64,000 nt of DNA from positions 1-64,000 of the forward strand of contig JAEBUN010000077.1 in the NCBI GenBank assembly GCA_023014365.1, in the 5' to 3' direction. The stretch is from Lepiota brunneoincarnata. Lineage: Eukaryota; Basidiomycota; Agaricomycetes; Agaricales; Agaricaceae. Below, in pieces: positions 22,195-34,215 of this stretch (position 1 is the stretch's first letter; each line of letters opens with the position of its first letter). The translations under genes were made by a program, and so were the position numbers. The notes under the pieces were generated by a model. That model had not been told where the DNA came from. It did no database searches and worked only from the letters and a program-made list of their open reading frames with translations.

Positions 22195-23206
22195 TTAGGT
22201 CCATTTCTAGAGTTGTTTTCCATTACAACTTGTTAGTTTCCTTCTTCTGGGTATTCGGCTAAGTAGTTTGGTTCGTAGTAATCGATTTGAGGTTGGTCAG
22301 TGGAGTCTGGTCAGGGAGGAATGATGGGAGAGAAAGTGGGAGTGGGAGTTCTGTGAAGATCGAGTATGGTGGTGGTTTCTGGGGATGGAGGTTGTCCTGG
22401 ATAGAAGATGTCGTATAGGAGGCATCTGAAATGAGGACTTTCTATCCTTTCTTCTGGTGGGGTAGTTGGGTTTTCTTCAGAAAGAACTGCATGGTTCTCC
22501 TGTAATGTTTGATTCAGCCATGTCGTCATAGCACTCCTTGTAGTAATCATCGTTGGTGAGATTGATGTATCAATGGTGAGTTGTGGGAGTGGTCAAGGGA
22601 TGGGTTGTAGGATTTCTGGAGTAGGGAGCGTGTCAAGTCTTTTGATTTGGACATTCGGTCCATTTATGGCAAGGTTGGAAGACTGCACAGTGGGGGCATC
22701 AATATTTGATGCAGTCATAGGAGTAGTGTCCTGGGGCATATTGTTTGCATCCGAGGCATGTGAATTGGGGGCAGTCCATGGACCAGTGTCCAGTATGTCT
22801 ACATTGGATGCAGACTGATCTGTCGGTGGTTCAGGGGTTGGCTTGTGTGTGAATGGGGTTGGGGGAGTTCTGAACCAGGATGTTGTTATTGGTGATGGTG
22901 TGGGTGGTGTTCTTGGTGGGGGTGAGAAGTCTGAAGGGATTTCTGATGTTGGTGGGCTTCTTTCCCTTGCTGGGGATGGTGGCAATGATTGCAGCAGTGG
23001 TTGTCATGGTAGTGGTGGGGATGGTTGTGGTGGGGGGCTGCGAGGTATGTACCTCATCTCATTTGGGTAAGTTCTTCAACACCTTGGACTTGAGGCTCGA
23101 TCTTGAGCAGAGAAGTCACTTGAGTGATTCTGCCCAGGCATGTTGCATATTGTATGCAGTAGCGAGAGCCTTAGTCTGTCATATGTGGTGGGTATAGTTG
23201 TACCAG
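22195..23206 (-). pseudogene. Gypsy-B2 ORF3, zinc-knuckle half
   Basis: Continuing ORF3 across the copia insertion, the frame has a Pro/Thr-rich stretch, then three Cys/His clusters: CIQCRHTGHWSMDC (CX2CX4HX4C), CLGCKQYAPGHYSYDC and CPHCAVFQPC (about 22812-22690). It then reads YINLTNDDYYKEC. An overlapping frame is open at 22985-22593 and 22550-22311, and its acidic end (IDYYEPNYLAEYPEEGN) may be the true C-terminus after a frameshift. Stops are TGA at likely Arg codons. Zinc knuckles bind nucleic acid; the element already has one in gag. Confidence 0.6.
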
Positions 23207-23211
23207 AGTTG

Positions 23212-23549
23212 TGTTAAATAAAGTGACAGATCACTTATTAGTTAGTAACAAATTATGATATATAAGTAATTAGTTGTTATGTACACCCATCCCTTGGGGA
23301 TGTCAATTAGTGGACACCGAGTTTCACACCTCGTGTCCATTTTGACAGGATGGGACCTTAGACTAGCCAAATCCTATTATGTGAAGGGGAGTTACATACA
23401 AAGAACCTTTACACTTGACCAAATCAGTGGGCTTATCAAATCACACTATTATTAACAACGTGTGAATACATCAGTGATTGTTGATCAACTCGAGCTAGTG
23501 ACTAATGATCAGTGTGTCACTGATACTATTGACTCTACTCAGTTCAACA
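23212..23549 (+). repeat. 5' LTR of the copia element
   Basis: 338 bp with TG/CA ends. A GATATATAAGT box lies near 23270. Followed directly by the primer binding site. Confidence 0.92.
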
Positions 23550-23566
23550 GGTTATGGGCCCCAGCT
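23550..23566 (+). other. Primer binding site complementary to initiator tRNA-Met anticodon arm
   Basis: GGTTATGGGCCCCAGC follows the 5' LTR at once. Its first 12 bases are complementary to the GGGCCCAUAACC anticodon-arm sequence of many eukaryotic initiator Met tRNAs, the half-tRNA priming known from Drosophila copia. One C is extra relative to an exact complement. The host tRNA is not in the window. Confidence 0.6.
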
Positions 23567-23691
23567 CTACACCATTTTAATCATTGATTGTTGGGGATAC
23601 TGCTGCATATTGCTGCTACTGTGACTATTGGCTTATTGCCACCATATTGCGCTTTTATTGCGAGTTTATTGGGGATTTATTGGATATCACT

Positions 23692-26600
23692 ATGTCTGAC
23701 TCAGTCAGTGCTAGAATTACACCTCTTACCAACTCCAACTATGGAGAGTGGTCAGGTGAAATGCAGGCATGGTTGATGTCAAAGGGATTGTGGAATGTGG
23801 TCAGTGGGAAGGAGAAAAAGCCTGAAAAGGATCAGGGGAATATAGATGCTTGGGAATTGAAGGTGCAAAAGGCTGCTGGTGACATATATCTGTTACTGGA
23901 TCGTGACCAGAGGGTGCATGTTCAAGATTTAGTGGGGGATCCAGTTGAAATGTGGAAGAAGCTTGAGGCGGTGCATCAGTCCAAGAAACCTGGTGCTTGA
24001 TTCAATGCATATGATGATTTCTTCTCCATTCGTAAGAATGATGAGGAATCATTAGTTGATCTGGGGACACGAATAGAGAAGGCAATGACAACTATACAGG
24101 ATTTACGTCCTACCAAGTTCACCATTACCAATCTTGATGAGGAACTACAATGCATGGCATTGATTTGAGCATTACCAGAGGACTATGCGCACCTGTCAAC
24201 AGCACTACTACTACAGGACAAATTGACCAAGTCAACTGTCCTTGCTGCCTTCTGAAATGAGGACCTCAATCGTCAAAAGCGAACAGAGATAGCCAATCGG
24301 GCAATGGTGGGAGGCTTTAAAGGAAAGAAAAAGTGGAAACCAAAGACACCAGGGGTTGTAGTCACTTGCTATGTCTGTAGCAAAGTGGGGCATATTGCAA
24401 GAGTGTGTCATGATCGCAAAGACAAAGTTGGGACAAATACAGCAGAGGCACACAGAGTTGAGGAAAGTGGGGAGAAGATGCCAGAGTCAGCTCATGTGGC
24501 AAGTACTCTTTCTGGTTTTGAGGCATGCTTTACATCATCTAATAGTTTCCATTGGATTATAGACACAGGGGCCTCTTCTCATATGACCCCTCATAAAAGC
24601 TGGTTACAAGATTACACTCCATTTAGAGTTCCTGTTTGACTTGCGGACAACAGTATTGTATATTCAGAGGGTATTGGACATGTTATCTTCAGACCAGTTA
24701 TTAATGGACAATTAGAAAGAGATGTTGAATTTACCAGAGTACTACATGTTCCGGCATTACAGAGTAATCTTCTTGCTGTTCTAAACCTAACTCTTCATAA
24801 AGGGATTGATGTTCACATTTCTCTTGATAAACTACAGTTCTTCCAAAAAGACCAATTACTATTTACTGGTTCAGTTAAAGGTACTACTGGTTATCTTGAT
24901 GGTTCTACTGTAGAAAATATAGAAAATGTTCATATTGCATCAACTCTCCCTCTGAATCTATCTCTGTGGCATAAATGGCTTGGGCATCACAACTATGAGG
25001 ACATCAAACGGATGATCAAAAGTGACATAGTTAGTGGAATGACAGTAAGCTCATCTGAGAAGCCTGATCCAATCTGTGAGCCATGTCTAGCAGGAAAAAT
25101 GCATGCAAACCCATTCCCCCCTTCAGAACATAGAGCATTACAGTCATTAGAACTTGTTCACTCTGATCTTCACCAAGTATCAGTAACATCATTGGGTGGT
25201 TTCGATTATTGGGTTACATTTATTGATGACTTCTCTCGATTTCGGGTTGTCATACCCTTAAAGAGAAAGAGTGATGTATTTGATGCATTCAAGCGGTTTA
25301 AAGTGTTTGCAGAAAATCAAACTGGACACACTCTGAAAACCTTCCGATGTGACAAAGGGGGTGAATATATGGGATCAAACTTTATCAAGTTCCTTGATGA
25401 TTGTGGCATTGCTAGACAATATACTGTGCGAAATAGGCCACAACAGAATGGTGTTGCTGAACGAGCAAACAGAACACTTAATGAAAGGATCACAGCTATG
25501 ATCTCAGAAGCTAATCTGTCAAAGGGGTACTGGGGTGAATGTCTTGCTGCACTTGTTCATGTTTGGAATCACTGTCCCACATCTGTACTGCCAAGCATGA
25601 CACCATATGAGGCATGGTATGGCAAGAAACCTGATGTTAGTCATCTTAGAGTTTGGGGGTGTATCACATATGTCCATATCCAAAAGGATAAAAGGTCACC
25701 ACTTGGAAGTCATATGGAAAAGTGTGTATTCATTGGGTATCCTGAAGGATATAAGGGGTGGAAATTTTACAATCCTGTTACAAAGAAAATAGTTATCAGT
25801 GAACGTGCAGAGTTTGATGAGTGTATTGGTTTAAATGGTCCTCTCCATCACCAATTGCAACCTAATGATATAAATGATAAAGAACCTGTTCTACCAGCCT
25901 CTGAACCAATCCTGGTACCACTCACTGACCCATTGACTCCATGTGTACAAATACCACCAACTGGACAAGTTGAAGCAAATGATGAACAGGATGATGATAT
26001 CAGAGAAGGCCTACCAAGTGAACCTGAAATTGACTCTAGACCAATTGCTATTCGAAAGCCCAAATGGAATGTGGCATGCCCATTAGGATATTGGAAGCAT
26101 AGAGAGCCTAAACCACTGGTCACTGACTCAGAATCAGAGGATGAGCAACAGAATGCTCAGTATAGCCAAGAGATGGAACCACAGTCATACTCTGAGGCAT
26201 TAGAGCGACCAAATGGTGAGGGTGATAAATGGCATGAGGCAGCACTAGAGGAGATTAATGCCCACCTCACAAATGGAACTTGATCACTTGTACCACTGCC
26301 TCCAGGGGAGAAAGCAATTGGGTCTAAATGGGTGTTCAAGGTTAAACACAATGCAGATGGCTCTATAGAGCGTTACAAAGCCCGTATTGTAGCAAAGGGA
26401 TTTAGTCAGCAACCAGGACAAGATTATTTTGAAACCTTTGCATCAACTATGTATCAGAGTACCATCCAAACTATACTTGCTCTGGCTGCTATTGAAGACC
26501 TAAATCTGTGTACTGTGGACATATCTCATGCTTTTATCAATAGTGATATTGATGCTGAAATATATATGAAGCAGCCAGAAGGGTTTGAGCAAGGGGGTTC

Positions 26601-27747
26601 AGAGTATGTTTGTAAACTGAACAAGTCCCTATATGGGTTAAAGCAGTCACCTCATCTGTGGAGTGAAAAACTTGCAACTGTAATGGAAGGGATGAATTTC
26701 CATAGGTTGCACAGTGATCCATCAGTTTACCTCTATGCCCGGGATGATGTACAGGTAATCGTCCCCATGTTTGTGGATGACATCACAATTGCATCAAAAT
26801 CTGTTGAGAAAATGGACCAGTTTGTGGAAGAATTATCTTCACATTTCAAATTGAGGGACCTAGGTGAAACATCATTCTTATTGGGTGTTGAAATCAAACA
26901 AGATAGGCAACAGCACATATTGACACTGTCCCAACGTCAATATATTCTAAAGAAGTTGGAAGAGTTTGGAATGACAGAGTGCAAACCACAAACAACACCC
27001 ATGATACCTAATAAGGTCCTTACACTAGATGACTGTCCAAAAACTCCAGAGGAAAAGCAAAAGATGGTTAATATCCCTTACATGAATGCTGTTGGCTCTC
27101 TCATGTATTTGGCCACTACAACATGTCCGGACATTGCTTATGCTGTAGGGGTACTAGCACACTTCAATGCTAACCCTGGAATGGCTCATTGGTCAGCTGT
27201 TAAATACCTGTTCCAATACTTAAGGGGTACATTGAACTATAAGCTCACATATGGATCTGACTCCAGTATTGGTGATAGGATGTTTGTGACATATTGTGAT
27301 GCTGATCATGGAGGAGACAAGGACTCTCGCAAATCCACAACAGGATATTTGGTGAAGCTGGGTCAGGGGGTTGTGTGTTGGAGAAGCAAGCTTCAACCTG
27401 TAGTCACCAAGTCAACTACTGAAGCAGAGTATGTGGCTGGAAATGAAGCTGGAAAAGAAATCCTGTGGATGCAAAAATTGCTAGGAGAGCTTGGATATAC
27501 TCCATGTGCCCCATCGGTACTATACACTGATAGCCAGTCTGCAATGTCTGTTGCCAAAAACCCTGATCACCATGGGAGGATGAAACACTTGGACATGGGT
27601 TATTATTGGTTGAGGGAGAAGGTGGCAATGAAAAAGCTACAGCTTGAGCACCTGTCTACTGATGACATGCCAGCTGATCTGCTTACAAAACCTCTTGCCC
27701 GAGTCAAGGTGGAGAAGTTCTGTGATCTTATAGGTTTAAGGAAATGA
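23692..27747 (+). pseudogene. Copia gag-pol polyprotein, five in-frame TGA stops
   Basis: One frame of 1351 codons from MSDSVSARITPLT. Domains: gag helices (1-200), zinc knuckle CYVCSKVGHIARVC (226-239), protease DTGASSHM (Asp 291), GAG-pre-integrase HKWLGHHNYED...CEPC, integrase DDE with Asp 492, Asp 554 and Glu 590 (D35E spacing), RT with VDISHAF (942-948), YGLKQSPHLW and FVDD (1027-1030), RNase H with CDADHGGDKDSRKSTTGY, TEAEYVA and YTDSQSAM. Stops at 23998, 24166, 24253 and 24637 are TGA where Arg is expected; that at 26281 is TGA where Trp is expected. No frameshift is needed. All catalytic residues are present, so inactivation is recent and purely by point mutation. Confidence 0.93.
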
Positions 27748-27847
27748 TGGAATAGGAAGTTGGATAATTGAAGGTGTGGAGTGGATCAGGGGGTTGTGCA
27801 TTGGTGATCCACTACACAAATGAAAGAAGTGTTCTGTCAGAGGGTTG

Positions 27848-28185
27848 TGTTAAATAAAGTGACAGATCACTTATTAGTTAGTAATGAATTATGATATATA
27901 AGTAATTAGTTGTTATGTACACCCATCCCTTGGGGATGTCAATTAGTGGACACTGAGTTTCACGCCTCGTGTCCATTTTGACAGGATGGGACCTTGGACT
28001 AGCCAAATCCTATTATGTGAAGGGGAGTTACATACGAAGAACCTTTACACTTGACCAAATCAGTGGGCTTATCAAATCACACTATTATTAACAACATGTG
28101 AATACATCAGTGATTGTTGATCAACTTGAGCTAGTGACTAGTGATCAGTGTGTCACTGATACTATTGACTCTACTCAGTTCAACA
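27848..28185 (+). repeat. 3' LTR of the copia element
   Basis: 338 bp. Differs from the 5' LTR at about nine sites, mostly CG in one copy against TG or CA in the other. The 100-bp spacer 27748-27847 after pol contains a purine-rich run (CAGAGGGTTG) before the LTR. Confidence 0.92.
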
Positions 28186-28661
28186 AGTTGTCTGTCATAT
28201 TCTGAAATTGAAGTGTGTTCCAATTTAGTTGTAAAGGCTCTGTCAGTGGCAGCCTTGTGCAGATCTCTGTCAGAAGGGTGATCTGGTCCATGTGGTTGTA
28301 CTCCAGCTGTATGGTATCTAAGGGAGGCAGCTGGGGCGCTTGTTGGTTCTGGGGTGGCGTTGGGGTCAGGGGTCTCATCTCTGAGAGAGGCGTATGCAGC
28401 AGTGAAGGTGTGAGAGGGGGTGTTGGGAGATGGGGCCGGAATGGGAGTTGTCTGAAGTGTAGTATGTTCGATGCTTGCATTGTTGACAATGATGATAGAG
28501 GACAATGAGGAAGTGGGTGAGGGTGTTGTTGAGAAAGGGGGAGTGGTTTGGGGGCAAGTGAGGTCAAGGTTCATGGGCATCTTTTTAAGTATGTTTGGTG
28601 TGGGAGTGGAGTTGTCTTTGGTAGGTTCTGGTGGGTTCCTGCTCTTTCTGGAGAATTCCAT
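28186..28661 (-). pseudogene. Gypsy-B2 ORF3, N-terminal half
   Basis: Starts with ATG at 28659-28661 and overlaps the last 70 or so bases of pol in another frame (pol ends in a TAA near 28590). It is an open Pro/Ser/Thr-rich frame with no recognised domain, ending RDLHKAATDRAF...SISEYDRQ at the copia insertion, and continues at 23206. The overlap and separate start make it a distinct third gene in the place where some retroelements have env or accessory genes. Confidence 0.6.
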
Positions 28662-30453
28662 GAGCTTCTTTATACTTGGTTAAGTATTCTTTGGTGTTTG
28701 TGTGGAGTGTTTCGTTGGTGATCCATTTGTTCTCCGTGTGGGAGTATCCTTTCTATTTGACATAGTATTGAAGTTTTCCATGATATCAGTGGTGATTTAG
28801 AATGGCTTCTATTTTGTATTCTTCTTCTTCATTGATGATGTCTGGTGGTGGTGGAGTTGGGTAAGATCCATATGCTTCTGTTTCGGTATATGGGGTTAGA
28901 AGATTTCAGTGGAATACCAGATGTATCTTCCATTTGATTGGAAGTTTTAGTTTGTATGTGAGTGGTGATAAGACTTCTGAGATAAGGAAAGGTCCTAGTC
29001 TTTTTGGGGATATTTTGTTGGAGATGAAGGGGAGTTTGAGGTTCTTGGCTTCTAGCCATACTTTTTGACATGTTTCAAGGGGTTTGACAGTTCTTCTGGT
29101 TCTTTGTTTCATAATATTGGCAGAGAGTTGATGTGCCATGTGTGCTTCTTTTCTGGCATCATCAAGGAGTCTGATGTGTTCATCTACTGACAGGAAGTTT
29201 GATGTTTCCATTACTGTGGGTATCAGTGGAGAATTGTATCCCATGATTAGTTCAAATGGAGATTTCTGTCTTGAGGCATGTATTTTGGAGTTGTGTGCAA
29301 ACTTGGCAATGGGGAGGGTTTCTGACCAGTCAAGGGGGTTCCTGGTGCAGTATATGGCAAGATAGGTCTCAATTTCTTGGTTATATCATTCAGTAGAACC
29401 ATCTGTCTGTGGGTGGTATACAGTTGAGAATGCTTGTTGGATGTTTAAGTGTTTGGCTAGCTCTCGGAGGGAGTTGGTGGCAAATCTGGGGTCTCAATCT
29501 GATATGATCTTGTCAGGTAATCCAAACCTAGTGAAGACTTTTTCTATTAATAGTCATCTGATGTCATCGGCGTTTCACTGATCTGAGGTTGGGATGAAAA
29601 TTACCCCCTTCGTAAGGCTGTGGTCCACCATGGACAATATTGCATTATGACCAGCACTAGGCGGTAGACCAGTGATAAGATCCCATGAGATTTGAGCAAA
29701 TGGGCATTTGGAAGATGATGGTGGGATTGGTTGAGTTGGTGTGCAATCCGGTCTGTGTATGATTTTATGTTGTTGACATTCTGGACAGCCTTTGACATAA
29801 TTCTTTATGAATGTCGACATTCCTGGCCAATATATTTCTTTCTTGGCTAGGCAGTATGTTTCCTGTTCTCCAGGGTGGCCACCTGTAGGGTGGTCATGGT
29901 ATCTTGTGATGACATCACATCTGAGTTGGAGGTCTTCTGGAATGATGACATGTTCTTGGAACATGAGGAGTGGGCCATTCGAGGTCGGGACTGTTCCGAA
30001 GTCTTTATTGGCAGCATTAGGGTGGGCTTCTTTTAGGAGTTTGAATGCTTCGGTGGTTCTAGCATCATATTTGGGTGATTCTGTGATTCTTTCTTGGAGT
30101 TCCATATCGATGGTGGCAATAAAGAGGTGTTCTGGGAGTACTGTGATCAGGTTTTGATCTTCTATGTCGGTGGTGGCGACAAAGAGGTTATTTGGAAGCA
30201 TGGTGATGTCTTTGTTGTTGTTATCCTCATCAGGGATGTAGTCTGGATGTCTTGATAGAGCATCTGGTGCAGGGATCTTTGATCCTGGGACATGTTCCAG
30301 TTTGAAGTTGTAGTCGGTGAGGGTCTGGACCCATTGTACTTGTTGGCAGTTGATTTTCTGGGGTTTATGCCAGTATGTGAGGTTCTGGTGGTCCGTTCTG
30401 ATACAAACAGTATGGGGGCTGCCAAGGAGGTAGTGGCGCCATTCTTCTAGGGC
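28590..30453 (-). pseudogene. Gypsy-B2 RNase H end, integrase and chromodomain
   Basis: Contains RTDHQNLTYW (RNase H), HHCC zinc finger (HPTGGHPGEQETYCLA...GCPECQQHK), integrase core with SWDLITGLP, IISD.DPRF and HPQTDGST, and a chromodomain near 28700-28860. Stops after TSDQ, NADDIR, IISD and DGSTE are TGA where Arg is expected; the chromodomain Trp of YYVKWKGY is TAG. No large deletion is seen. Confidence 0.85.
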
Positions 30454-32241
30454 TCAGATAATAGCAAGGAGTTCTCTGTTGTATATGTCATAGTTGTGTT
30501 CTGCTGGTCCGAACATTTTTGAATAGAATGATATGGGTTTCCGTATGCCATTGATGTTGTGTTGGTACAGGACAGCTCCTGATGCAAATTTGGAAGCATC
30601 AGCTTCTATTTTGAAGGGTTTTGTGGAGTTGGGCATGAGTAGTACCAGTTCCTTTAAGAATTCGTTCTTAAGTGTTTTGAATGCTTTTTGTTGTTCTTCT
30701 TTCCATTCAAATTTGTTTGATTTGGATAGGAGTTGGTTCAGGGGTTTGGTGTGGTGGGAGTAGCTGTGGATGAACTTCTGATAGAAGTTACAGAATCCAA
30801 TGAATTTCCAAATATGTTGGACTGTCTTCGGCACTGGCCAGTCTTCTATTCCCTTGAGTTTTCTGGGATCCATTTTGATTTCATCGGGCATGATGATCAT
30901 GCTGAGATATTCAAGTTGTTGATTGTTGAACTTGCATTTCTCCATTTTGAGGTAGAGGTCGTTTTCCTGCAGGATTTGTAGTACTTTTTCCATAAGTCGG
31001 TTGGTTTCTTCCTGGGTTTTACCATAGATTAGGATATCATCCATATAGATGATGATTCCTCCTTTCTCCATTATCTCAGAGAATAATGTGTCCATCATAT
31101 GTTGGAACATTGCCGGACTATTGCAGAGTCCGAAAAACATAACAGTTGGTTTGAAAAGACCCATAGGAGTCTTGAACACTGCTTTCCATTGGTCACCATC
31201 TTTGATTCTGATGTTATTGTATCCTAGGCGGATGTCGAGCTTAGTGAAGTATTTAGCTCCTTTGAGTTTATCCATGATAGAGGAAATCATGGGGATTGGG
31301 TTGGCATTTTTGATGGTATGATCATTTAGATAATGATAGTCTTGGCAGGGTCAGAGGTCTCCCCCTTTCTTGGCAACAAAGAAGAAGGGTGATGCCATAG
31401 GGGATTTTGAGGGGTGGATGTACCCTTTTCGGAGGTTTTCGTCTATGAATTCTTTTAGTGCTTTTTCTTCAGCAGGTGCTACTTGATAAGGTTTTATCAA
31501 TTTTGCTTCAAATGTCAGTTTTAGTTTGATTTTGTGATTAAACATTCTTGATGGTGGGAATTGTTCGGAGGCTTTCTTGAATATTTTAGCCCATTGGGCA
31601 AATCTCCGAGGGATCTTAGGTGGTTCTTTGTTTGATTCCAGTTGTTTTCCTTTTTGGTTTGCCAATTTTGTTGGGCTATGTTGCTCATTGTAGAGCATTG
31701 TGGCATGTGTCGCTTTGGCATTTACTTCTAATGGGATTAGAAGCATTGGATTCATTTCTCTTTCTAGAGAGAAGGTGTCAAGGTCAACATTTGACAGGTT
31801 GACATATTCTTCGGGATTTTTCTTGGGTTGGGAGGTTTTTCCAGCCATTACGTCCATGGCAATGGAGTTGAGTTTGATGGGTCGTCGTAGGGTTCTAAGG
31901 AGTTTGGAGAAGTTTTGATGATCGATTCGGAGTTTCCAAGAGAATGTCTTGGTCTTCCAGTTGATGTCAGGATTGTATTGTTCCAACCAGGGAAATCCGA
32001 TGATGAGGTCCTTTTCACCAGTGTTTGTGACATATGCTTCTAGTGTACAATCTCTTCCATCAATGATGGTCCTGATTTTGATGTATTCATGGATCTTGCC
32101 ATGTTGATTGTCAGTTCCATCAACGTTGCTAAGAGGGATTGGTTGGTCCAGCCATTTGGTTTGATAACCATGTCGCTCAATGACTTTGTGGGAGATAAAA
32201 TTCCCTTGGGCTCCTGAGTCTATCAGGGCAGTGATGGCCAC
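30454..32241 (-). pseudogene. Gypsy-B2 protease and reverse transcriptase
   Basis: Protease motif ALIDSGAQGNFIS at the start (32241), FPWLEQYNPDINW downstream. RT blocks: [47 protein letters not shown], and catalytic IIYMDDILIYG, then the connection and RNase H start (FKIEADASKFASGAVL). A TGA near 31351 precedes CQDYHYLN where RP is usual. The YMDD is intact. Confidence 0.88.
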
Positions 32242-32417
32242 AGGTTTTGATATCCGTTCACTCCAAATCTTGATGGGTAAGAAAAGGGATCATTTATTTG
32301 GGGATAGTTGTAATTGTACAGAGTTTATCGAGAAAATGTCCTTCTGGGAGTGAGAGTACAAAATGTCCTTCTGAGTTCTGGAATGTGCAGGGGCACATCG
32401 ATCAACAGCGTTCCTTT

Positions 32418-33617
32418 TTAAAAATCCTGGAATGGACACATCTCCAGATCCTTGGCTAGTGTGGAGTGGAGTTCTTGTTGGAGTTCAGGGTCAAGGTCAT
32501 CAACCATTTGGTGCATCTGAGATGCAACTTCTGTGACAGCAAGGGAGTACTTGTATTGTGGTGATTGTTGGGTGTTCCGGTTTGGAAATCCAGGACAAGT
32601 GTTTTGTTGTCCAGGGAAAGGACAATTGGGGTTTCTTGCAGGGTGAGGGGGATTGGTACACATTCCTGGGAAGCATCTAGCTGGCAGTGGTTGTAGGCAT
32701 TTACTGACCCAGTGGTCCTTAGCTCCGCATCAGAAGCATTCTTGGTTTTGATATGATTTCATTTGTTGTCCAGTGACAACGGCATCTAACTCCAATGATT
32801 CTTGAGCAGAGTCTTCTTCAGCATATTCTGGTTGGGGTATTTCAGGATAAGGATCTTTGAATCCTTCTTCTACTGTGACTTGGTCTATTTCCATGGCGTG
32901 TGGGTCTTGTGGGGTGAAACGTGGAGCATTGCTCCTTTGGTAAAATTGTGCATAGGGCACATTGTTGTTTGGACGGTTTGGTCTGCAGTTTGGTTGGTAT
33001 TGGTTCCTTTGAGGGAACATGTTTCTGGGTGTGCCATATAAGGCATTGATTCTGCAGAAATTGTCATTGAGTTTGTTGGCTTGGGTATACCAAGCAGTGA
33101 TGGTCGTTGGAGGGTTCTCCAATTCGTCAATCTTCATTGCAATGCGGTGATTGATTGCTTTGTGGTAGAGATTGATTAGGGTACAATCTTTGTTGAGTCT
33201 GGATTGACGGACAAGTTCCTTGAACTGAGCATTGAATTCAGTCATCGGTTTGCCTGCTTGGTGCAGGGTTTGAAGTCTGGTATGCACGTACACATGTTCG
33301 TCTGCTAGGGTGAAGTCGGCTCTGAGCTGGGCAGTGAAGTTGTCCCATGACTCCATGGCTATGGGTTGCCCTTGTTGGGTTTGGGCATTTCTCTCGTGGA
33401 GGTATTGTCTGGCCCAAGCTTGGGCATCTCCTGATTGCATTGTTGAAAGGACAAATAGGGTCCTAGCAAGGTCGGTGTTGTAAGTGGTTGTGTTGGCGAG
33501 CACATAAACTTTGCATTGGAAGATCCAATCTTCAAAAAGTCTTCTAGTTCCATCAAAGGTGATAGGTTTGAGGAGTCCTAACTCCTTTGGGGTATGTGTG
33601 GTGGCCATTATTTGCAA
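32418..33617 (-). pseudogene. Gypsy-B2 gag, capsid and zinc knuckle
   Basis: Capsid-like region with FDGTRRLFEDWIFQCKVYVL, ARTLFVLSTMQSGDAQAWA, FTLADEHVYVHTRLQTLHQ and FNAQFKELVRQ. It is followed by a Pro/Asn/Gln-rich linker and zinc knuckle CF.CGAKDHWVNKC, where the dot is a TGA (32730) for Arg. The frame continues to 32418. Good match to gypsy Gag. Confidence 0.82.
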
Positions 33618-33765
33618 TTGTCTGGGTGGTGGTGGTGGTAGTCTTGGTGGTTGCGTTGGTTGTATGGGTGGTGCCGGTAGGGCTAAGGGTTGTACTGGTG
33701 CAGGTAACGTGGGTGGTTGAGGATCGGGGTCCGATTGGTTGTTGTCAGTAATGTAGACGTCTGAG

Positions 33766-34215
33766 TCATTGTCTACTGGGGGGGGTTCTTCCTTGATTTA
33801 CTGCATACTTGTGGCATGTGAGTAGGTTTTCTTCTGATTTGGAAAGTTCTCTTGGTTGTTTGAGGGCGTATTCGAGTTTTTGAAGTTCAAAGTCATTTAA
33901 TGGGTCTACTTTAGCACAATATTCTTTGGCTTGTTTATGTCTTCTCTTTTCTTGTTTGTAGTGTTCTTTTAATTCTTTTTTGTGTTGTATTCTTTGTCGT
34001 TCTGCTAGTTCTTCAGCAAAACTTGTTTGAGTATGTGTTGATGTACTTGGAGTGGGTGAATCAAATGGGGATGGAGGATAGAATGGGGATGGTGTCTGAG
34101 TGGGGATAGGGTTTCTTCTGGGATCTGGATTTTGGGTTTCTGATCTGGAGATTCTACTTCTTGATTTGGGAGGAGGTGATGGAGTTTCTTGGGCCGAGAA
34201 CTTCTTTGGAGGCAT
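33766..34215 (-). CDS. Gypsy-B2 5' ORF, probable Gag N-terminal region
   Basis: 149 codons from MPPKKFSAQETPS: a Pro/Ser-rich start followed by a highly charged Lys/Glu coiled coil (ELAERQRIQHKKELKEHY). It is the first ORF after the 5' LTR and lies in a different frame from the capsid ORF, 149 bp upstream. It may be fused to gag by a missing frameshift or be a separate product; I cannot tell which. Confidence 0.55.
   Translation of the reverse strand: MPPKKFSAQETPSPPPKSRSRISRSETQNPDPRRNPIPTQTPSPFYPPSPFDSPTPSTSTHTQTSFAEELAERQRIQHKKELKEHYKQEKRRHKQAKEYCAKVDPLNDFELQKLEYALKQPRELSKSEENLLTCHKYAVNQGRTPPSRQ

Larger units (their letters stand above)
23212..28185 (+). mobile_element. Ty1/copia element, almost intact
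   Basis: 338-bp LTRs (23212-23549, 27848-28185), both TGTTAAATAAAG...GTTCAACA, and perfect 5-bp duplication AGTTG (23207-23211, 28186-28190). One 1351-codon gag-pol frame lies between, with five stops. Gene order is gag, protease, integrase, RT, RNase H, diagnostic for copia. It sits in ORF3 of gypsy-B2, so it is younger than that element. About nine LTR differences, all transitions. Confidence 0.95.

Noticed and set aside
22593..22985. Open frame as an independent host gene
   Set aside because: It overlaps the zinc-knuckle frame of gypsy-B ORF3 inside a retrotransposon; treated as an alternative frame of that ORF.
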